64,000 nt of DNA. Source: Galeruca laticollis. Its lineage: Eukaryota; Arthropoda; Insecta; Coleoptera; Chrysomelidae. Each line of letters begins with the position of its first letter. Positions within the stretch are counted from its first letter, which is position 1. Below the pieces are notes generated by a model that saw only the letters and a list, made by a program, of their open reading frames with translations, was not told the origin of the DNA and made no database searches. Below, in pieces: positions 33,845 to 45,284 of the stretch. A program made the translations under genes and the position numbers. The DNA is taken from NCBI GenBank assembly GCA_963921935.1, contig OY998180.1:103730614-103794613 (forward strand). Direction: 5' to 3'.

Positions 33845-34594
33845 AGGTAAAAATAAGTGACGCAAGTACATCCCTCACAAAAGATGTGATATCAAATCAT
33901 ACAGTGTATAGGTGGACACAAGTACTATATCTACTTATAAGCTTTTCAAAATAAAGGTTTGCTATGGCTATATTTTCACACTTTATTCCTTATTAATTTG
34001 AAGGTTTCAAATAATTTATGTACTTGCGTTCAGCCCTGTTTAAATAATAATAGTGTTCATTCCAGTTTCATTTTAAGTAATTTTGTTTTTCAACCGGTCT
34101 TATCGCAGTACAGATAAAAATGTTTGCTTTGTAGTTCTGACAACTCAAACTAATCAGATATGGCACTTTCTTTGTAATGCGTTTCGATGGTATAATTCGG
34201 ATGGGCCCCTTTCTTTCCAACGTATTTTAATAGTATAAACCGGATGAGGGCCTTTCTTTGTTATGTGTTTTGATAGTACCTATAAATCGGATGGAACCTG
34301 TATTGTATTTTGGAGGTATTTATTGTATGAAGGATATTCTATATAAAGTAATCATATATACTTTTGGTAGTATGAACTGAATGGATCCTAATTTGTACGT
34401 CCATCTAAAATATATACAAAAATTTTAATGATTTGTGGTAAAATTTAAAGAAAGAAAGAAAGTCTGTTTCAAACAAACAGTAACAATACTTAAACAGGGC
34501 CGAAGTAGATATAGAACTTGTGTCACCCTATACATCGTATGATTTGATATCACATCTTTCGTATGGCGTGTACTCGCGTGAACTATTTTTACCT
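33845..34594. mobile_element. Pogo-like MITE with ~90-bp terminal inverted repeats
   Basis: Left end AGGTAAAAATAAGTGACGCA, reverse of right end AGGTAAAAATAGTTCACGCG. The arms then share GATGTGATATCAAATCATAC, GTATAGG-TG-ACA and ATATCTAC. 750 bp, no transposase. A TA precedes the left end; CG stands at the right. The AGGTAAA start is the same as in the two pogo-type elements at 25,255 and 39,454, so it probably uses a related transposase. Confidence 0.8.
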
Positions 34595-34599
34595 CGCCA

Positions 34600-35596
34600 A
34601 GAGATTTTTGGACTGATATCAGTACTTCTTGTAAAGCTTTTAAATTCAATTCTCATATACTCATGAAAAGTAATAATAAATGTTTTCAATAATTTGTTAG
34701 AGATATGCAGTATTTGAGGAATTTTTTTATCTGTTGTCAAAATTGGAAAAAACGAAAAACAAATCAAAGGATGGACCTCTCATTTTGGCTATAGCAAGAG
34801 TACACCAAATATAACAAATATTATTAACCGTTGGAAAGGTCTTGAATAGAGCTACCAAAAACATTTAGAGCGTTTTTCTCTATCTGAGGTCAAAAACGGC
34901 ATAAATTTGAAAAAACTTCAAATACTCATATTTTCAAAATTTTAGATGGCCACTAGGACCCCTTAAGGATTTTTTCCAGGGATTGTGGTATGATGCGATC
35001 GTAGTAACTTTTCGAGCTCCATCATCCTGCAAAGTTTCATCGAAATCGTTAGAGCCATTACAAAGTTGCCACAAATATATACCGCCAAACTACCTAAATT
35101 GAGGGTACCTGTATCTCAACTTTGAGTATAGCTAGAAGGCTGAAAATTTCACTGTAGCTTCATCTCAGGGCCACGAGTCAACTGACAGTATTATATCTTG
35201 ATCGGTGAACACGTTCCTATTTTTTTGGCTATTTGAGAATTGACATTTTGACTGTATATAGAGTGACTTTTCATGGTTTGACATTTACATGCCGTAAACA
35301 GTTTGTATTAGGGTCTTTCGGTGTGGTGGTTTTTTTTGGGATGTACTCGTTACTCGGGAACTGTCGCTGTCTGTAATTTCGGAAGGAGCCTACTGAAGGT
35401 TTTGATTCTTCCATGTACTTTTTTGGCACACAATGTAGTACGTTTAATTCCAAATCAAGCCTGGTGGGGCATTATTAATGTACTCATGTGGTGCAGTAAA
35501 GGGAGTAAAGAATTCAAACCGTCTTTGTTACCTATTTTTTAAGCATATGATTCTACATTTCTTCAATAGGTTAAACTGAATTATAATATTTTTTAG
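34600..35596. other. Intron 5, right part: nothing recognised
   Basis: AT-rich, with short open frames only. 34,780-35,200 has a less biased composition and may be an old repeat, but no second copy was seen in this window. Confidence 0.45.
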
Positions 35597-35763
35597 GTTA
35601 CACTGGTTTATCCTGCGAATCCTGTTCCTTCGGCTATGTCCGTATCGAAACGAATACTTCTAGTAACACAGAACAAAGCTTTTGCGTCAAATGCGATTGT
35701 AATGGACACTCCTCCACATGTAATCCAGACACAGGGGAATGCTCGTGTCAACACAACACCATG
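35597..35763 (+). CDS. wb: Laminin alpha exon 6: LE after L4 and next LE start
   Basis: 167 bases, entering in phase 1 and leaving in phase 0. Acceptor ATTTTTTAG ends at 35596; donor GTAATA starts at 35764. Product GYTGLSCESCSFGYVRI completes the LE repeat that L4 interrupts. DCNGHSSTCNPDTGECSC opens the next one and the exon stops at QHNTM, which joins the following exon as NTM-GEKCERC. The pattern matches vertebrate alpha-1 just after its first L4. Confidence 0.94.
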
Positions 35764-36204
35764 GTAATACTAAAAATACAATTATGGAACTCTATTTCTA
35801 ACACCAATAATTTTCCTTTGCTTCAAACCTTTTCCCTTTCCTATAATTAGCTACTTAACTGTTTCTATGGAGAAATAGTTGTTTACATTATTCGCTGAAG
35901 TTTGAAATGTTCATTAGGACAATCTTCAACTTACATTTTATTTACCCGATATACAATTTTTCTCAAACTCCTTCAGAAATAGGGTAAAGAGAGGATAGAT
36001 GGACCATATTTTGAAAATATTTCGACAGAAACTTTTATTACAGCATGAATACACCTATATTTATGGAAACATAAAATATGATGCATGTTCAAGATAATAC
36101 CGAAAGAAACATCTAAAATATTTATAAATAAAATAATACACCATAAATTGAAGAGACTTACACTGGCTCAACTCTCTTCTAGGTGCGAGGGTAGATGGAC
36201 CAGT

Positions 36205-39200
36205 TCAATATGAGTTTTTCTTTGTAACGTTTAGGCCATATCCTTTGCATATTGATTCAAAGTTTGAACAATTTTCATGAAGCCATCGCTGGTATATAAC
36301 GCATTTGATCCAGTCTTCTCGTTTCTTAGCTTTTCTGTAATCTTCCACGCAAGCAAAGCACTTATTTTCGTAATCATCTAAATTCTCGGCTTCTTCAGAG
36401 TCTTCTAATTCGGACTCTTCGTCTGAATCTGAAGAAGAAACTGTATCCCTCGATTTTTTAACCTGTTTTATTTTTGCTTGGGCACTTTGTTTTCTTTTTG
36501 CTTGGATACTTTTTTCTTGCAGCAATCGGAAGACAACACTCCAAATAATTGACGTGGCACCTTTCTAACGGATAGGGTGAGTTCTGGAACAGGAGAAACT
36601 TTATTTAAAATTTGTTCAGGTGTCCGATCCGAAGTAGTAGTAACATTCTTCGGTAGAGTCTTCTCCTGTAAATTTTGTAACCGAGATGGACCAGATTGTG
36701 TGATAAAGGACTTTCAATATTTTCTAAATTTGGCCTTTCAATAGTTTCTAAATTTGTATCATGTGTCCACCTGATTCTAAGCCTTTAACAAGAAATGCGT
36801 GTTCCGGAATTATGTTTGGGTTAAAATACACGTAGTACGAAAGCTTGATAACGCATTTTGCATTGTTGCGTATTTGCCAAAATTCAGACGACTTAGTTTT
36901 CGGTCTTTGTGATTTTTTACAAAATACCTGCAACCATCATAATATTGCCCGAATATCCAACGGTTGTATAACGTCGGTTGTATGGGGTGGTAAACAAAAA
37001 AGTATGATGTTATGCTCTTCTGCAAATTGTTTCAAGTGTTTCAAGATTTCAGGTGTGTGAACAATGGCCGTCTAGTACTAATAGCACCGTTCCATTTGGC
37101 TTAGGTATTAGGTAAAAAATGATTTTTTTAGCCAATCTAAAAATTTCGGAATTGGCGTAAGCTGATTTTTCACTCTTTTTTATGCGTGAATCAGGTGGCA
37201 GATCATCGTTCCATTCCTCTTTTTTATTTTTGCCTTTTATAATATAATAGGGATGTGAATATCCACCCTCAGCATTAATACAAGCGAGGACCGATATTGT
37301 TTCACTCTTTTCTCCTTGAAACGCTTTAGATCTCTTTTGGGCAAGGACTTGACTAGCTCGGGTGTTTAGTTGAAGTTCAGTCTCAACACAATTAAAAATG
37401 TTTCCTGGCTTGTTAAAAAGAGGATTTTCTTTTACCAAGTTCTCAAAATAGGTCTGCAGTACAGGCCTAGACTTTCACATGGCTCTAGCGATGGAAAAAT
37501 TTTCAGACTTTCGCACAACAATATCAGGCCTTCTCCTCAAGAACAGCTCTAACCATTTCTGGCCCGCCTTGCCTAAAATTAAGAATAAATATACTTAAAT
37601 GTCTATTATAACATTTTTCTACAACTGCTATGAAAAGTAGCGCATTCCTCATAGCCTACTTACTTTCAAAATCATATATTGCTCATACTGTGAGAAATAT
37701 TATTTCTCACGGCACTTTGCCCACACTAAATACATTTATATGGAGAATCAAAAAAAATCGACAAAAACTTAGTTGGCTACTGTACAGCTTTAAACAGTTG
37801 TCACAACTGTCACACTATAGACATTTAATAAAATTCTTAAGGTATTTTTCATTCGTACTTCGATAAAAATTGCAATTTCCCTTCAAAATAATTTTAATTA
37901 GATATAATTTACCTATTTATAATAAATAATATGGCAGTAGTGACGATTTTGATAATACTCTGCATGATATATTGAAAAAAGCTGCTAGGTAGATATAAAT
38001 GTACTTTTGAACAAACAAATTTAAGATAAGCGTTAATGGTGCGGTGGATCGCGCATCTGCTTATCATCTAGACGGCCAGGGTTCAAAACCCGTGGTGGAT
38101 TGAATTATTTTGAGAAGTTTCAAATTTACATACTGATTCGGAGACTGCAGTGGCTATTGACGTATCAGGGGCATATCTTAGAAATGGGTTGTGCGAAATA
38201 AGAATCGATAATTTAGAGTATTTAAATTCGGTTTTACTGGTGGAATGAGATAACACCAAAACAAAATAGCCAAGAACGTTCACTGTAATGGAAGAATTGT
38301 ATAATGGGTATATATAAAAAATATATTTTGCTCTTCGACCGATTTGATTTGCCATAAAAATGTAGAATAGCTAAGAAAATTCCATTTTTTTCAAATTAGA
38401 AAACCCACATCTATATATAGGTCACTGCTCCAGACGTTTTTCATTAACAATTTTGGTAAATGCAGGAGGGAACCATATTAACCTTAAAGAGCAATGGACG
38501 ATGGCAATTCAATACCGTGGCCGAAGTATACGTCGGGGAGTCTATTAAAAATAAAATTAACGTTGGTAATAAAACTCTATTGAAAAACCACTCGAACTCT
38601 TTATCGAAACAGAGACAGTAAATGCACCATATATGAATGATCAACCCTCCACTTCTACAATTATTATAACAGAAAATTTACTAAAAAGAAGTTACCTTCC
38701 GAGTTTGACCATAAAAAATTGTACGGATTTCACTATCAACTAAAATTTTTATTAATATTATTTAATAGTTAAGAGATAAGATAATTAGTTTTGCTAACCA
38801 TAAAAATAAATATTAAGTTACATTACTTGTATTCTTTAAATTTGTGCAGTTGTAGAAAAAGTATAGTGTGCATCATGCGGGGAAAGTACTTTTCTCCACT
38901 TGTTGCACAATATACTATTTAGCAATTATTTTCAAACCTTTAACCGCGTTAAATTTGTTTCCGGTTCCCATTTGCTCTGCCAAGTGGTAAGCCATTTCTC
39001 TTACTTCTTGTCGCGTTGGACAAAAACCATTTTTTTAAGCTTCTTAATATGATTGGCAAGTTTTGCTTCTGCATTTTCGCCAAGGGTTGAGTCCGCCCCT
39101 AGTCTATTTAATTTTTGTGAATTGTTAAGTTTTAGTCTTCTCTGTAAGGTAGTCTTTGGTGTCGAAAATTGTTTAGCTGCTTGATTTACACTCTTATTAC

Positions 39201-39294
39201 CTTATTTTACTGCATTTATAGCTGATTGCAAATCGTTTGCAAACCATAATCCTCTTGGAGGTTCATTATACTTACGTTTATAAATATTAGGCAT
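36205..39294 (-). pseudogene. Jerky-type transposase with one intron, degraded
   Basis: ATG at 39,294-39,292 starts MPNIYKRKYNEPPRGLWFAN; then a psq-type HTH (SVNQAAKQFSTPKTTLQRRL). After a frameshift at about 39,030 comes NGFCPTRQEVREMAYHLAEQ up to KG at 38,938. A 1,365-bp GT-AG intron (37,573-38,937) joins to KAGQKWLELFLRRRPDI. A stop lies near 37,473. The nuclease follows: D1 position reads FNCVETEL (Val where Asp is expected), D2 LLVLDGHCSH, frameshift near 37,055, D3 PPHTTDVIQPLD. The end at 36,205-36,525 has a Ser/Asp/Glu stretch and a zinc-ribbon-like CFACVEDY...WLHENC. Not functional: one catalytic residue changed and several breaks. Confidence 0.78.
38033..38099 (+). repeat. tRNA-derived SINE head or tRNA pseudogene
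   Basis: A-box-like TGGTGCGGTGGATCG at 38,038 and a near-perfect B box GGTTCAAAACC at 38,080, 27 bases apart, with GACGGCCAGG before the B box as in many tRNAs. The anticodon stem and acceptor stem do not pair, so it cannot be a working tRNA. It sits inside the intron of the jerky-type transposase gene, in the opposite orientation. Confidence 0.6.
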
Positions 39295-39453
39295 GGCCTC
39301 AAAACAAAAAACTATGTGCAAAAACATGGTCCATCTATCCTTCCAAGGGCTGCACCATCTCTCCTTTTTTGGGAGGAGAGACGGACCACTTCAAAATTCC
39401 CATTCGCATACATTCCACTGCGTAATGCTTGGGTTAGGTATAGATAGGAAGTA

Positions 39454-41547
39454 AGGTAAACCTGGGTAAGAGTGAACGCTTTTTTGATTAGTACCAATTT
39501 AAAGCATTATAACTTCTAAAATATATGTCTTTTAAATTTCATATTTTAAACATAGCTAGTATGAGTATCTGTCTAAATGACTTTTGAGTTTTGCTGGTTA
39601 AAAGCAAAACACTTTTACTCACCTTTTTTTCTTTTTTTTGTCTGGTGTTCACACTTGCCCCACTTTGCGGTTCATACTGTCTACACTATAAGGTGTTTTC
39701 AGATAATTTGGGGCAAGTGTGAAATACTGTTAAAAAAGCTACAATTTCGTTTTTGGAACACTTTAATATCTAAAATAGTTAAAAATTTATGAACTTTTCA
39801 AAATGAAATATAACTTAAGTGCCTAAATTAAAATTTGCCAAATCTACTAAGAAAATGAATGGCAGGATTCTTATGATCATTTCTTTATTAATCGTATCAA
39901 TATCGTCTATATCCGGCCAAGAAAAAGTTTTTCTGCCGAATTTTAAAAATTTCACTTCCCATCCTTCATCAGTTTCGTTCAAAATGTTGCCAACAAAATG
40001 CCTCATTCTCTTCTTGGTTTCATATTGAACTACCACCCATTTGCCGTTTTCGATATTAGTTTGCTCTTCTTCGATTTTTTTGTCCAGAGTTTTATCTGTA
40101 CTCTTCTTCTGTATCAGAACTCTCTGGGTCCAAGTCATCCGCTAAATCAATTATTACAGAGAAATCGTCAACCTTCATCTGTAGATTCGATGTCACTTTC
40201 TGTCTGGATTGTACGCTTTTTATTAACTTTTTGTCGGAAAACTTTCTTAGTCTAATCGCTTTTTCTTCTTCTAGTCTAGCTAAAACCTGTGGTGCAGTGA
40301 TGACTTCTGCTCCACATGCCACTTTTTTATTTTTTGTACCTGGCCACTATCAGAGTGTCTTATTGTTTTCAAAAGAAGCTCTGCAAATGATAATTTTGAT
40401 GTGGATCAACTAGTTGTAGCTTCTATATTTGGAATTTGTTCGACATTTTGGTTGTATTTTCCCGGCCCGGACCTGACACGGTTCTATAACAAGCTTTTTC
40501 CCTTGCACCAACAATTTTTGTTTTATAAGGACCATGAGAAAAAGAACTCTCATCTAGGTTCCAAATTTGTTCGGGCTTGTTATGAAGTGATAAATATGTT
40601 AAAGTTTGATTCAAAATATCGAAATATGCATTAATGATGAACGGGTCTGTCATCTTTTTTCGGGCGTACTCAACTGATTGGGGCTTCTTTATACTCAGGT
40701 GGTGACGTATTTTGAAGTTTCTGTACCAAGCATCACCAGGTATGTTGTTCTTGAATGCTGTCTTAATATTATTTTGTTCAACATAACTTGCAACAACCAT
40801 TCTTTTCTCGTGATTCCAAAGCCCCACTTCTCAAGTGTGCGAAGGGCATTTGCTAATTTCATTTGATCCTTTTTTGGAATCACTGTAGAAAGGCCTTGTG
40901 TCTCGCTTTTTTCCCTCGGGTACCTTTCAGGTGATAAAATAGAGTAGTTTTCGGAATATGATATAATCTATGGGCTCTATGTATGGTTAGAGCACCGCGT
41001 TTAATTTCAACCAAAGCTAAATTTATATCTTCCTTTGAATAAGCCCCTCCTCTGTTAGTCTTTCTTACGACGTAGACTCTTGGCATATTCTGAAATGAAA
41101 AATTTTACACCGCAAAAATGTACGTTCACACTTGCACTGATGAAATGTTCACACTTACCTCATTATGCGAAATACTAAGGGGTAAGTGTGAACACGATAT
41201 TTATCAACAGTATGAAAAAAACCGAAAATGCATATATACTGTGTTAAACTATAACATATTACAAATACAATAGCAATAATTAAAAATAACTTACGTTGGT
41301 AAATGTATTTTTCCTTGTATTTTAAAAATAACACGGTGCACTCATCAACTGTGATCACTTTATGGCATGAATTAAATAGGTTATCTCGCGCCCGCCAATT
41401 ATCGCACTGGCGTTCTTTTTAGCGGGCAAGTGTTCTAAGATGATATATTACTACGAAGAAAGAAGCGCACTTCTATCGGTGTACTCCTGTCATTTTAAAA
41501 TGATATGTTCACAGTTACCCCCGATTCACACTTACCCAGGTTTACCT
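39454..41547 (-). mobile_element. Third pogo-type transposon, internally deleted, 24-bp inverted ends
   Basis: Left AGGTAAACCTGGGTAAGAGT, right reversed AGGTAAACCTGGGTAAGTGT, then GAA in both. TA at 39,452-53 and 41,548-49. 2,094 bp. Copies of GTGTGAAC/GTTCACAC-type subterminal motifs occur near 39,647, 39,718, 41,111, 41,145 and 41,186. The transposase (minus strand) lacks its central catalytic part. Confidence 0.88.
39815..41086 (-). pseudogene. Pogo/jerky-type transposase with deleted core
   Basis: 41,086-40,880: start MPRVYVVRKTNRGGAYSKED and a psq-type HTH (AHRLYHIPKTTLFYHL). 40,827-40,423: CENP-B-like region (DAWYRNFKIRHHLSIKKP) and the first catalytic Asp in IWNLDESSFSHGP, then TVSGPGRENTT. 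The next recognisable protein, from 40,322, is already the C-terminal tail (VITAPQVLARLEEEKAIRLR, then GKWVVVQYETKKRMRHFVGN, GWEVKFLKFG). The segment with the second and third catalytic Asp is gone, with the join near 40,330-40,430. At least three frames are needed to read it. It cannot transpose on its own. Confidence 0.78.
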
Positions 41548-41893
41548 TAGATTTTACTTAAAATATTACAAAACTACAAGATTTTACTTACGATATTATA
41601 AGGCACATCTATTCTGTAACAAAGATTTACACCAAATTTGTCAAAGTTGTTGGATTTAAAAATATTAATTATTTCACATGTAACGAGACGAAACGAATCA
41701 CAGACTCGCGCGACTAGTCGCCTCGGCGTTCCCACATCAACCACAATATATGCACTAGTCCATGACTCCTCGTGATGCTTCTCTCCTCCTTTTACCTTGC
41801 GTTACAACTATTTGAAGGCGCTTTTTGATGTATTAATCAAGATTTTGCGCTATTTGAATAATGTAATAAAAATGATTCAAAATTATCATGTAG

Positions 41894-42108
41894 GGTGAAA
41901 AATGTGAACGTTGCGCCCCTGGTTTCTACGGGAATCCAATTCGAGGCACTTCCGATGACTGCAAAAAGTGTGCTTGTCCTTTGGAGAACGACGAGAACAA
42001 CTTCAGTCCCAGCTGTCAACTTGACTACTTTGTCGAGAGGGTGGAAGATGAGGGCAATTACGTCTGTACTCAGTGTCCGAAGGGGTATACCGGAGATCAC
42101 TGTGAAAT
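41894..42108 (+). CDS. wb: Laminin alpha exon 7: LE repeats
   Basis: 215 bases, entering in phase 0 and leaving in phase 2. Acceptor ATGTAG ends at 41893; donor GTAAGT starts at 42109. It encodes GEKCERCAPGFYGNP, then the atypical LE that starts ACPLENDENNFSPSC, whose NNFSPxC block is diagnostic for this position in laminin chains, then CPKGYTGDHCE. It follows a 6.1-kb intron that holds two pogo-type transposons. Confidence 0.95.
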
Positions 42109-42329
42109 GTAAGTAATGGTTCTTTCATCGCCTTTTTTTACAAACAAATTTATACCATCAAGTTTAATCAAAATAAACCGAGTATGTGTTTCCCTAGATG
42201 GGGAGATATTAGGGGATTTGGCTCATTTAGCATCCAAATTGTTAATCACTTTATTATATAAAATAAATAATTAAGTATATATCAAAGTGTCGGTCTTAAA
42301 AAAACAGTACCTGACTACTATTTGACCAT

Positions 42330-42533
42330 TTGCAGGGAAGCTCCTCTGGAATTAACGTACGCGAAACAGTTTCATTGACTCCAAAGTCAAGAATTCGTCC
42401 ACGTTATTTGAATATCCAGTATTTGAATGCCTTTATAAGCAATCCCCGAAACGTCACTTATACAAATGAAGAGAAAAGATCTCTTTTTATCCTGAAAATG
42501 AGGAAAGGGATTCCCCTTCGGCTATCGTGGTGA
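42330..42533 (+). other. Short open frame after an AG, unrecognised
   Basis: 67 codons in laminin intron 7. It follows TTTGCAG (AG at 42,335-36), is less AT-rich than its surroundings and reads as mixed, non-repetitive protein (LTPKSRIRPRYLNIQYLNAF). There is no cysteine, so it is not an LE exon, and its end is a stop codon, not a donor. I do not recognise it. It could be a TE fragment or chance. Confidence 0.25.
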
Positions 42534-42539
42534 TCGTTT

Positions 42540-43050
42540 ACATAAATAATGAAGTATTTCCAGAGTTCATTGGCTAAATTCAAATGAAAATGATTTCAAT
42601 TAGAAGCTTTTAAAATTAAAGACATAATTTCTATCGCAATACTTATTTGTTGAGAATCATGACGTAAAGTGGGTAATATGATCTAATTTAGTGAATAGAA
42701 ACTGGTTCTACATGAAAATTTCTGGGTTATACCTACCTCTATGTTAATCACTCCAACTTCATAATCAGAGTCAAGAAGATCAAACCTTTTTAAATGTGCT
42801 AAGAGATTAAGCAATGCTAATATATTCAACTAAATTTTTATTCATCCCTCTCATTCATACCTTTCTATTCTCTTTTAATTTAATCCAATATCAAATATAA
42901 TAAGTACAAAAATGTCCACGAGACACTACCCCGAGGAACACCTGCTTATATTTCATTGTAATCTGAAAGGTCCTTGAATTGTCTACCTTCTAAATATGAT
43001 TTCAGCATGTTACTGCTTTTATTCCTTTTCGATATCTCGGGAACGATTGC
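42540..43050. other. Intron stretch, nothing recognised
   Basis: AT-rich. No inverted ends, coding frame or tandem structure seen. Confidence 0.5.
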
Positions 43051-43059
43051 TGTTAGGCA

Positions 43060-44450
43060 AAAAATTGTAGAGACGAAAATATTGAACTCATTTCATAGAT
43101 GAGTAATTTCAAAGATATCATATGTATGAGGAAAAAAATTCAGAAAGTCAAAGTATAGTAATTGGAAAAGTAGGAAACAGTTTCACATAAAAAATCGCAC
43201 CGCCCAAAATAATGAAAATATTGAGCTCATATTAGAGACGAGGAAAAAAATCTAGAATGTACCACACGTTCTCATTTCCGAAATAGCGTCAAATTCGAAT
43301 TATTGGTATATTAGGAAGCACTTTCACTTAAAAAATCGTACAAACCATAATAATGAGAATATTGAACTCATATTATTGAGGAGTATTTTCCAGGGTATAA
43401 TGTATAAAGAAAAAAATCGAGAATGTACCAGACATTTGCATTTCCGAAATACCGAGCGTAATAGTCTAGTTATTCGATAATTAGGAAACATTTTCACTCA
43501 AAAAATCGTGCAGTCCAAAATAATAGAAACATTGAGCTAATATTATAGAGGACTCTCAAAGGTATAATGTATGAGGAAAATAAACGGTTTTAAAGATTAA
43601 AACTAACTTTTCCGCATCTGTGGCCCTGAACAGTATTCTATAATAAAATTGTTACTTGTATACACTTCGGGGGATGTATCGTGCTAACAAACCGATATTT
43701 CTCCAAAAATAACCAAAAATTTAGTATATCTGGATTTATAGGACCCGCTGTACTCGCTCTAGTCAACTGAAAATCAATAGAGTACATCTGTGAGACACCT
43801 TGAACAATATTCAATCATAAAATTGATCAATCGTATACTCTCTGGAGGCTGTATCGTGCTAACAAACTGAAAATTCTCCAAAAATGACAAAAATTTGGTA
43901 CTTCAAGTACCATAGCACCCATTGTACTGGCTCTGGTGAGCTGAAAATCAATAGGGTTCATCTGTGACATGTCCTTAACAACATTCAATCATAAAATTGG
44001 TGACTTATTGCACTCCGGAGGTTGTATCGTGCTAACAAGACATGTAAGCAAAAGTGGCCGACGACAACGACGACGACGACATACACACAGGATTTTTTTT
44101 GTTAAAACCGTTTTTTCGTGTTGTTTTTGTTGGAAAACGTAAAAATAACTCAAAAAAAATTTCAAAATTCGCACTTTTTTTGGAGTAAACCAATACTTTT
44201 CTCGCATCTAGATAGTTTGGACGGAAAAGTAAAAATCCAGAATTTACCACACATTCGCATTTCCGAAATGCCGAGCGTCAAAGTCAAAGTCAAAGAAAAA
44301 TTGGGAAACACTTTCATATAAAGATGCGAACAGACCTAAATAATGAAAATATTGAACTCATATTATAGAAGAGTACTCTCAAAAGTATAAATAATCGGGA
44401 ATGTACCACACCTTTGCATTTCCGAAATACCGAGCGTCTCATTCTAGTTT
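43060..44450. repeat. ~140-170-bp tandem repeat array, interrupted by a transposon
   Basis: Units contain ATTGAACTCATATTATAGA, GGTATAATGTATGAGGAAAA, AGAATGTACCACAC and GCATTTCCGAAATACCGAGC. Anchors lie at about 43,080, 43,221, 43,367, 43,532 and, after the insertion at 43,584-44,234, at about 44,351. Units differ from each other by 10-25% by eye. No gene. Confidence 0.8.
43584..44234 (+). mobile_element. Tandem-repeat-bearing element, copy I
   Basis: From ACGGTTTTAAAGATTAAAAC (followed by TAACTTTTCCGCATC) to GGACGGAAAAGTAAAA. Contains just over two ~173-bp units, with GTGCTAAC anchors at about 43,682, 43,858 and 44,031. Then a non-repeated part with a GACGAC-rich microsatellite, AAAACCGTTTTTTCGTG and AAACCAATACTTTTC. 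No transposase. The short inverted ACTTTTCCG near both ends, the internal tandem repeats and the microsatellite recall Helentron/DINE-like non-autonomous elements, but that class is not proven. Confidence 0.72.
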
Positions 44451-44454
44451 TTTT

Positions 44455-45280
44455 CCTCTACTACCAATACCTCCAGCTTACTTTATGGAGCGAAATCCGC
44501 GCCAGTCTCGCAACGCGTGTTCAAGGACGCTGTAGCTGTAGCCGTTGTCCCATTTTTAGCAGATTGTGCAAGTCGGAACGATCTCCGTTACAAAAGATAC
44601 AAAACAATGGCAGGCAGCGGGAGGGTTAAATTGGAATCCCTTCCCCCTATCTCTGATGCTGCATTTTTCCATTCGTTGAGGTGTTAATATCAATGGCTTG
44701 AAAATTACCTGGAACCCGAGGAATGGGGCTGGAGTCACAGCTCCTGTGGATTGGATGAGATACAAATGTCACTGAAACCAGCTCCGGAAGGTTTGCTCAG
44801 ATCAATGCTTGCAAATGCAAAACAGTACAGAAAAAAGTTTCAAACTAAATTTGTTCGTAATTAAAAGATCTACAACTGGGAACATGGGAATATTCCATTC
44901 CAACAGTTGAGAAGCAGAAAATGCAAAATTGGGAGAAGAAGAAGGAAAATTTTTGCTTGCGGAAATAATAGCTTAAAAAATATTGATGATAAAAAAGTTT
45001 CGAAAAAAAAATTAGTAAATTTGATTTAGAAGAGAAAAGGATGTTCAATTTTTTACCTAACACTAACCGTTCTCGGTAGACTTTCGAAAACTTTTTTATA
45101 ATCGGATGAAGGCTTATTGGGCGGGGGATGTACTGGAGTCGTGGTGCTTTTCCAGTTTTGTTTTCAGTGTTGGTAGGTTGTTTCATCCTTGGATACACTA
45201 GTTAATAGTAACTTAGTTCAGAAACAACAGGGTAAATTTTATTAAAAATAAGACAATTTAAAATAAGCGGTTTAAAATTA
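44455..45280. other. Intron stretch, nothing recognised
   Basis: Slightly less AT-rich between 44,480 and 44,780. Short open frames on both strands have no protein character I recognise. Confidence 0.45.
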
Positions 45281-45284
45281 AATT

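Larger units (their letters stand above)
35982..39346 (-). mobile_element. Second pogo/jerky-type transposon, degraded
   Basis: The left end GGGTAAAGAGAGGATAGATG lies next to a TA (35,980-81). At the right, TGGTCCATCTATCC near 39,329 is its inverse, but the outermost bases have diverged. Extra TGGACCA/TGGTCC sub-repeats occur at 36,197, 36,690 and 39,394. Transposase on the minus strand. Lies in laminin intron 6, only about 100 bp from a third pogo-type element. Confidence 0.72.

Noticed and set aside
38033..38099. Functional tRNA gene
   Set aside because: Only the A- and B-box regions fit. The acceptor and anticodon stems do not pair.
42330..42533. An extra laminin exon
   Set aside because: No cysteines, ends in a stop without a donor, and exons 7 and 8 already join in phase.
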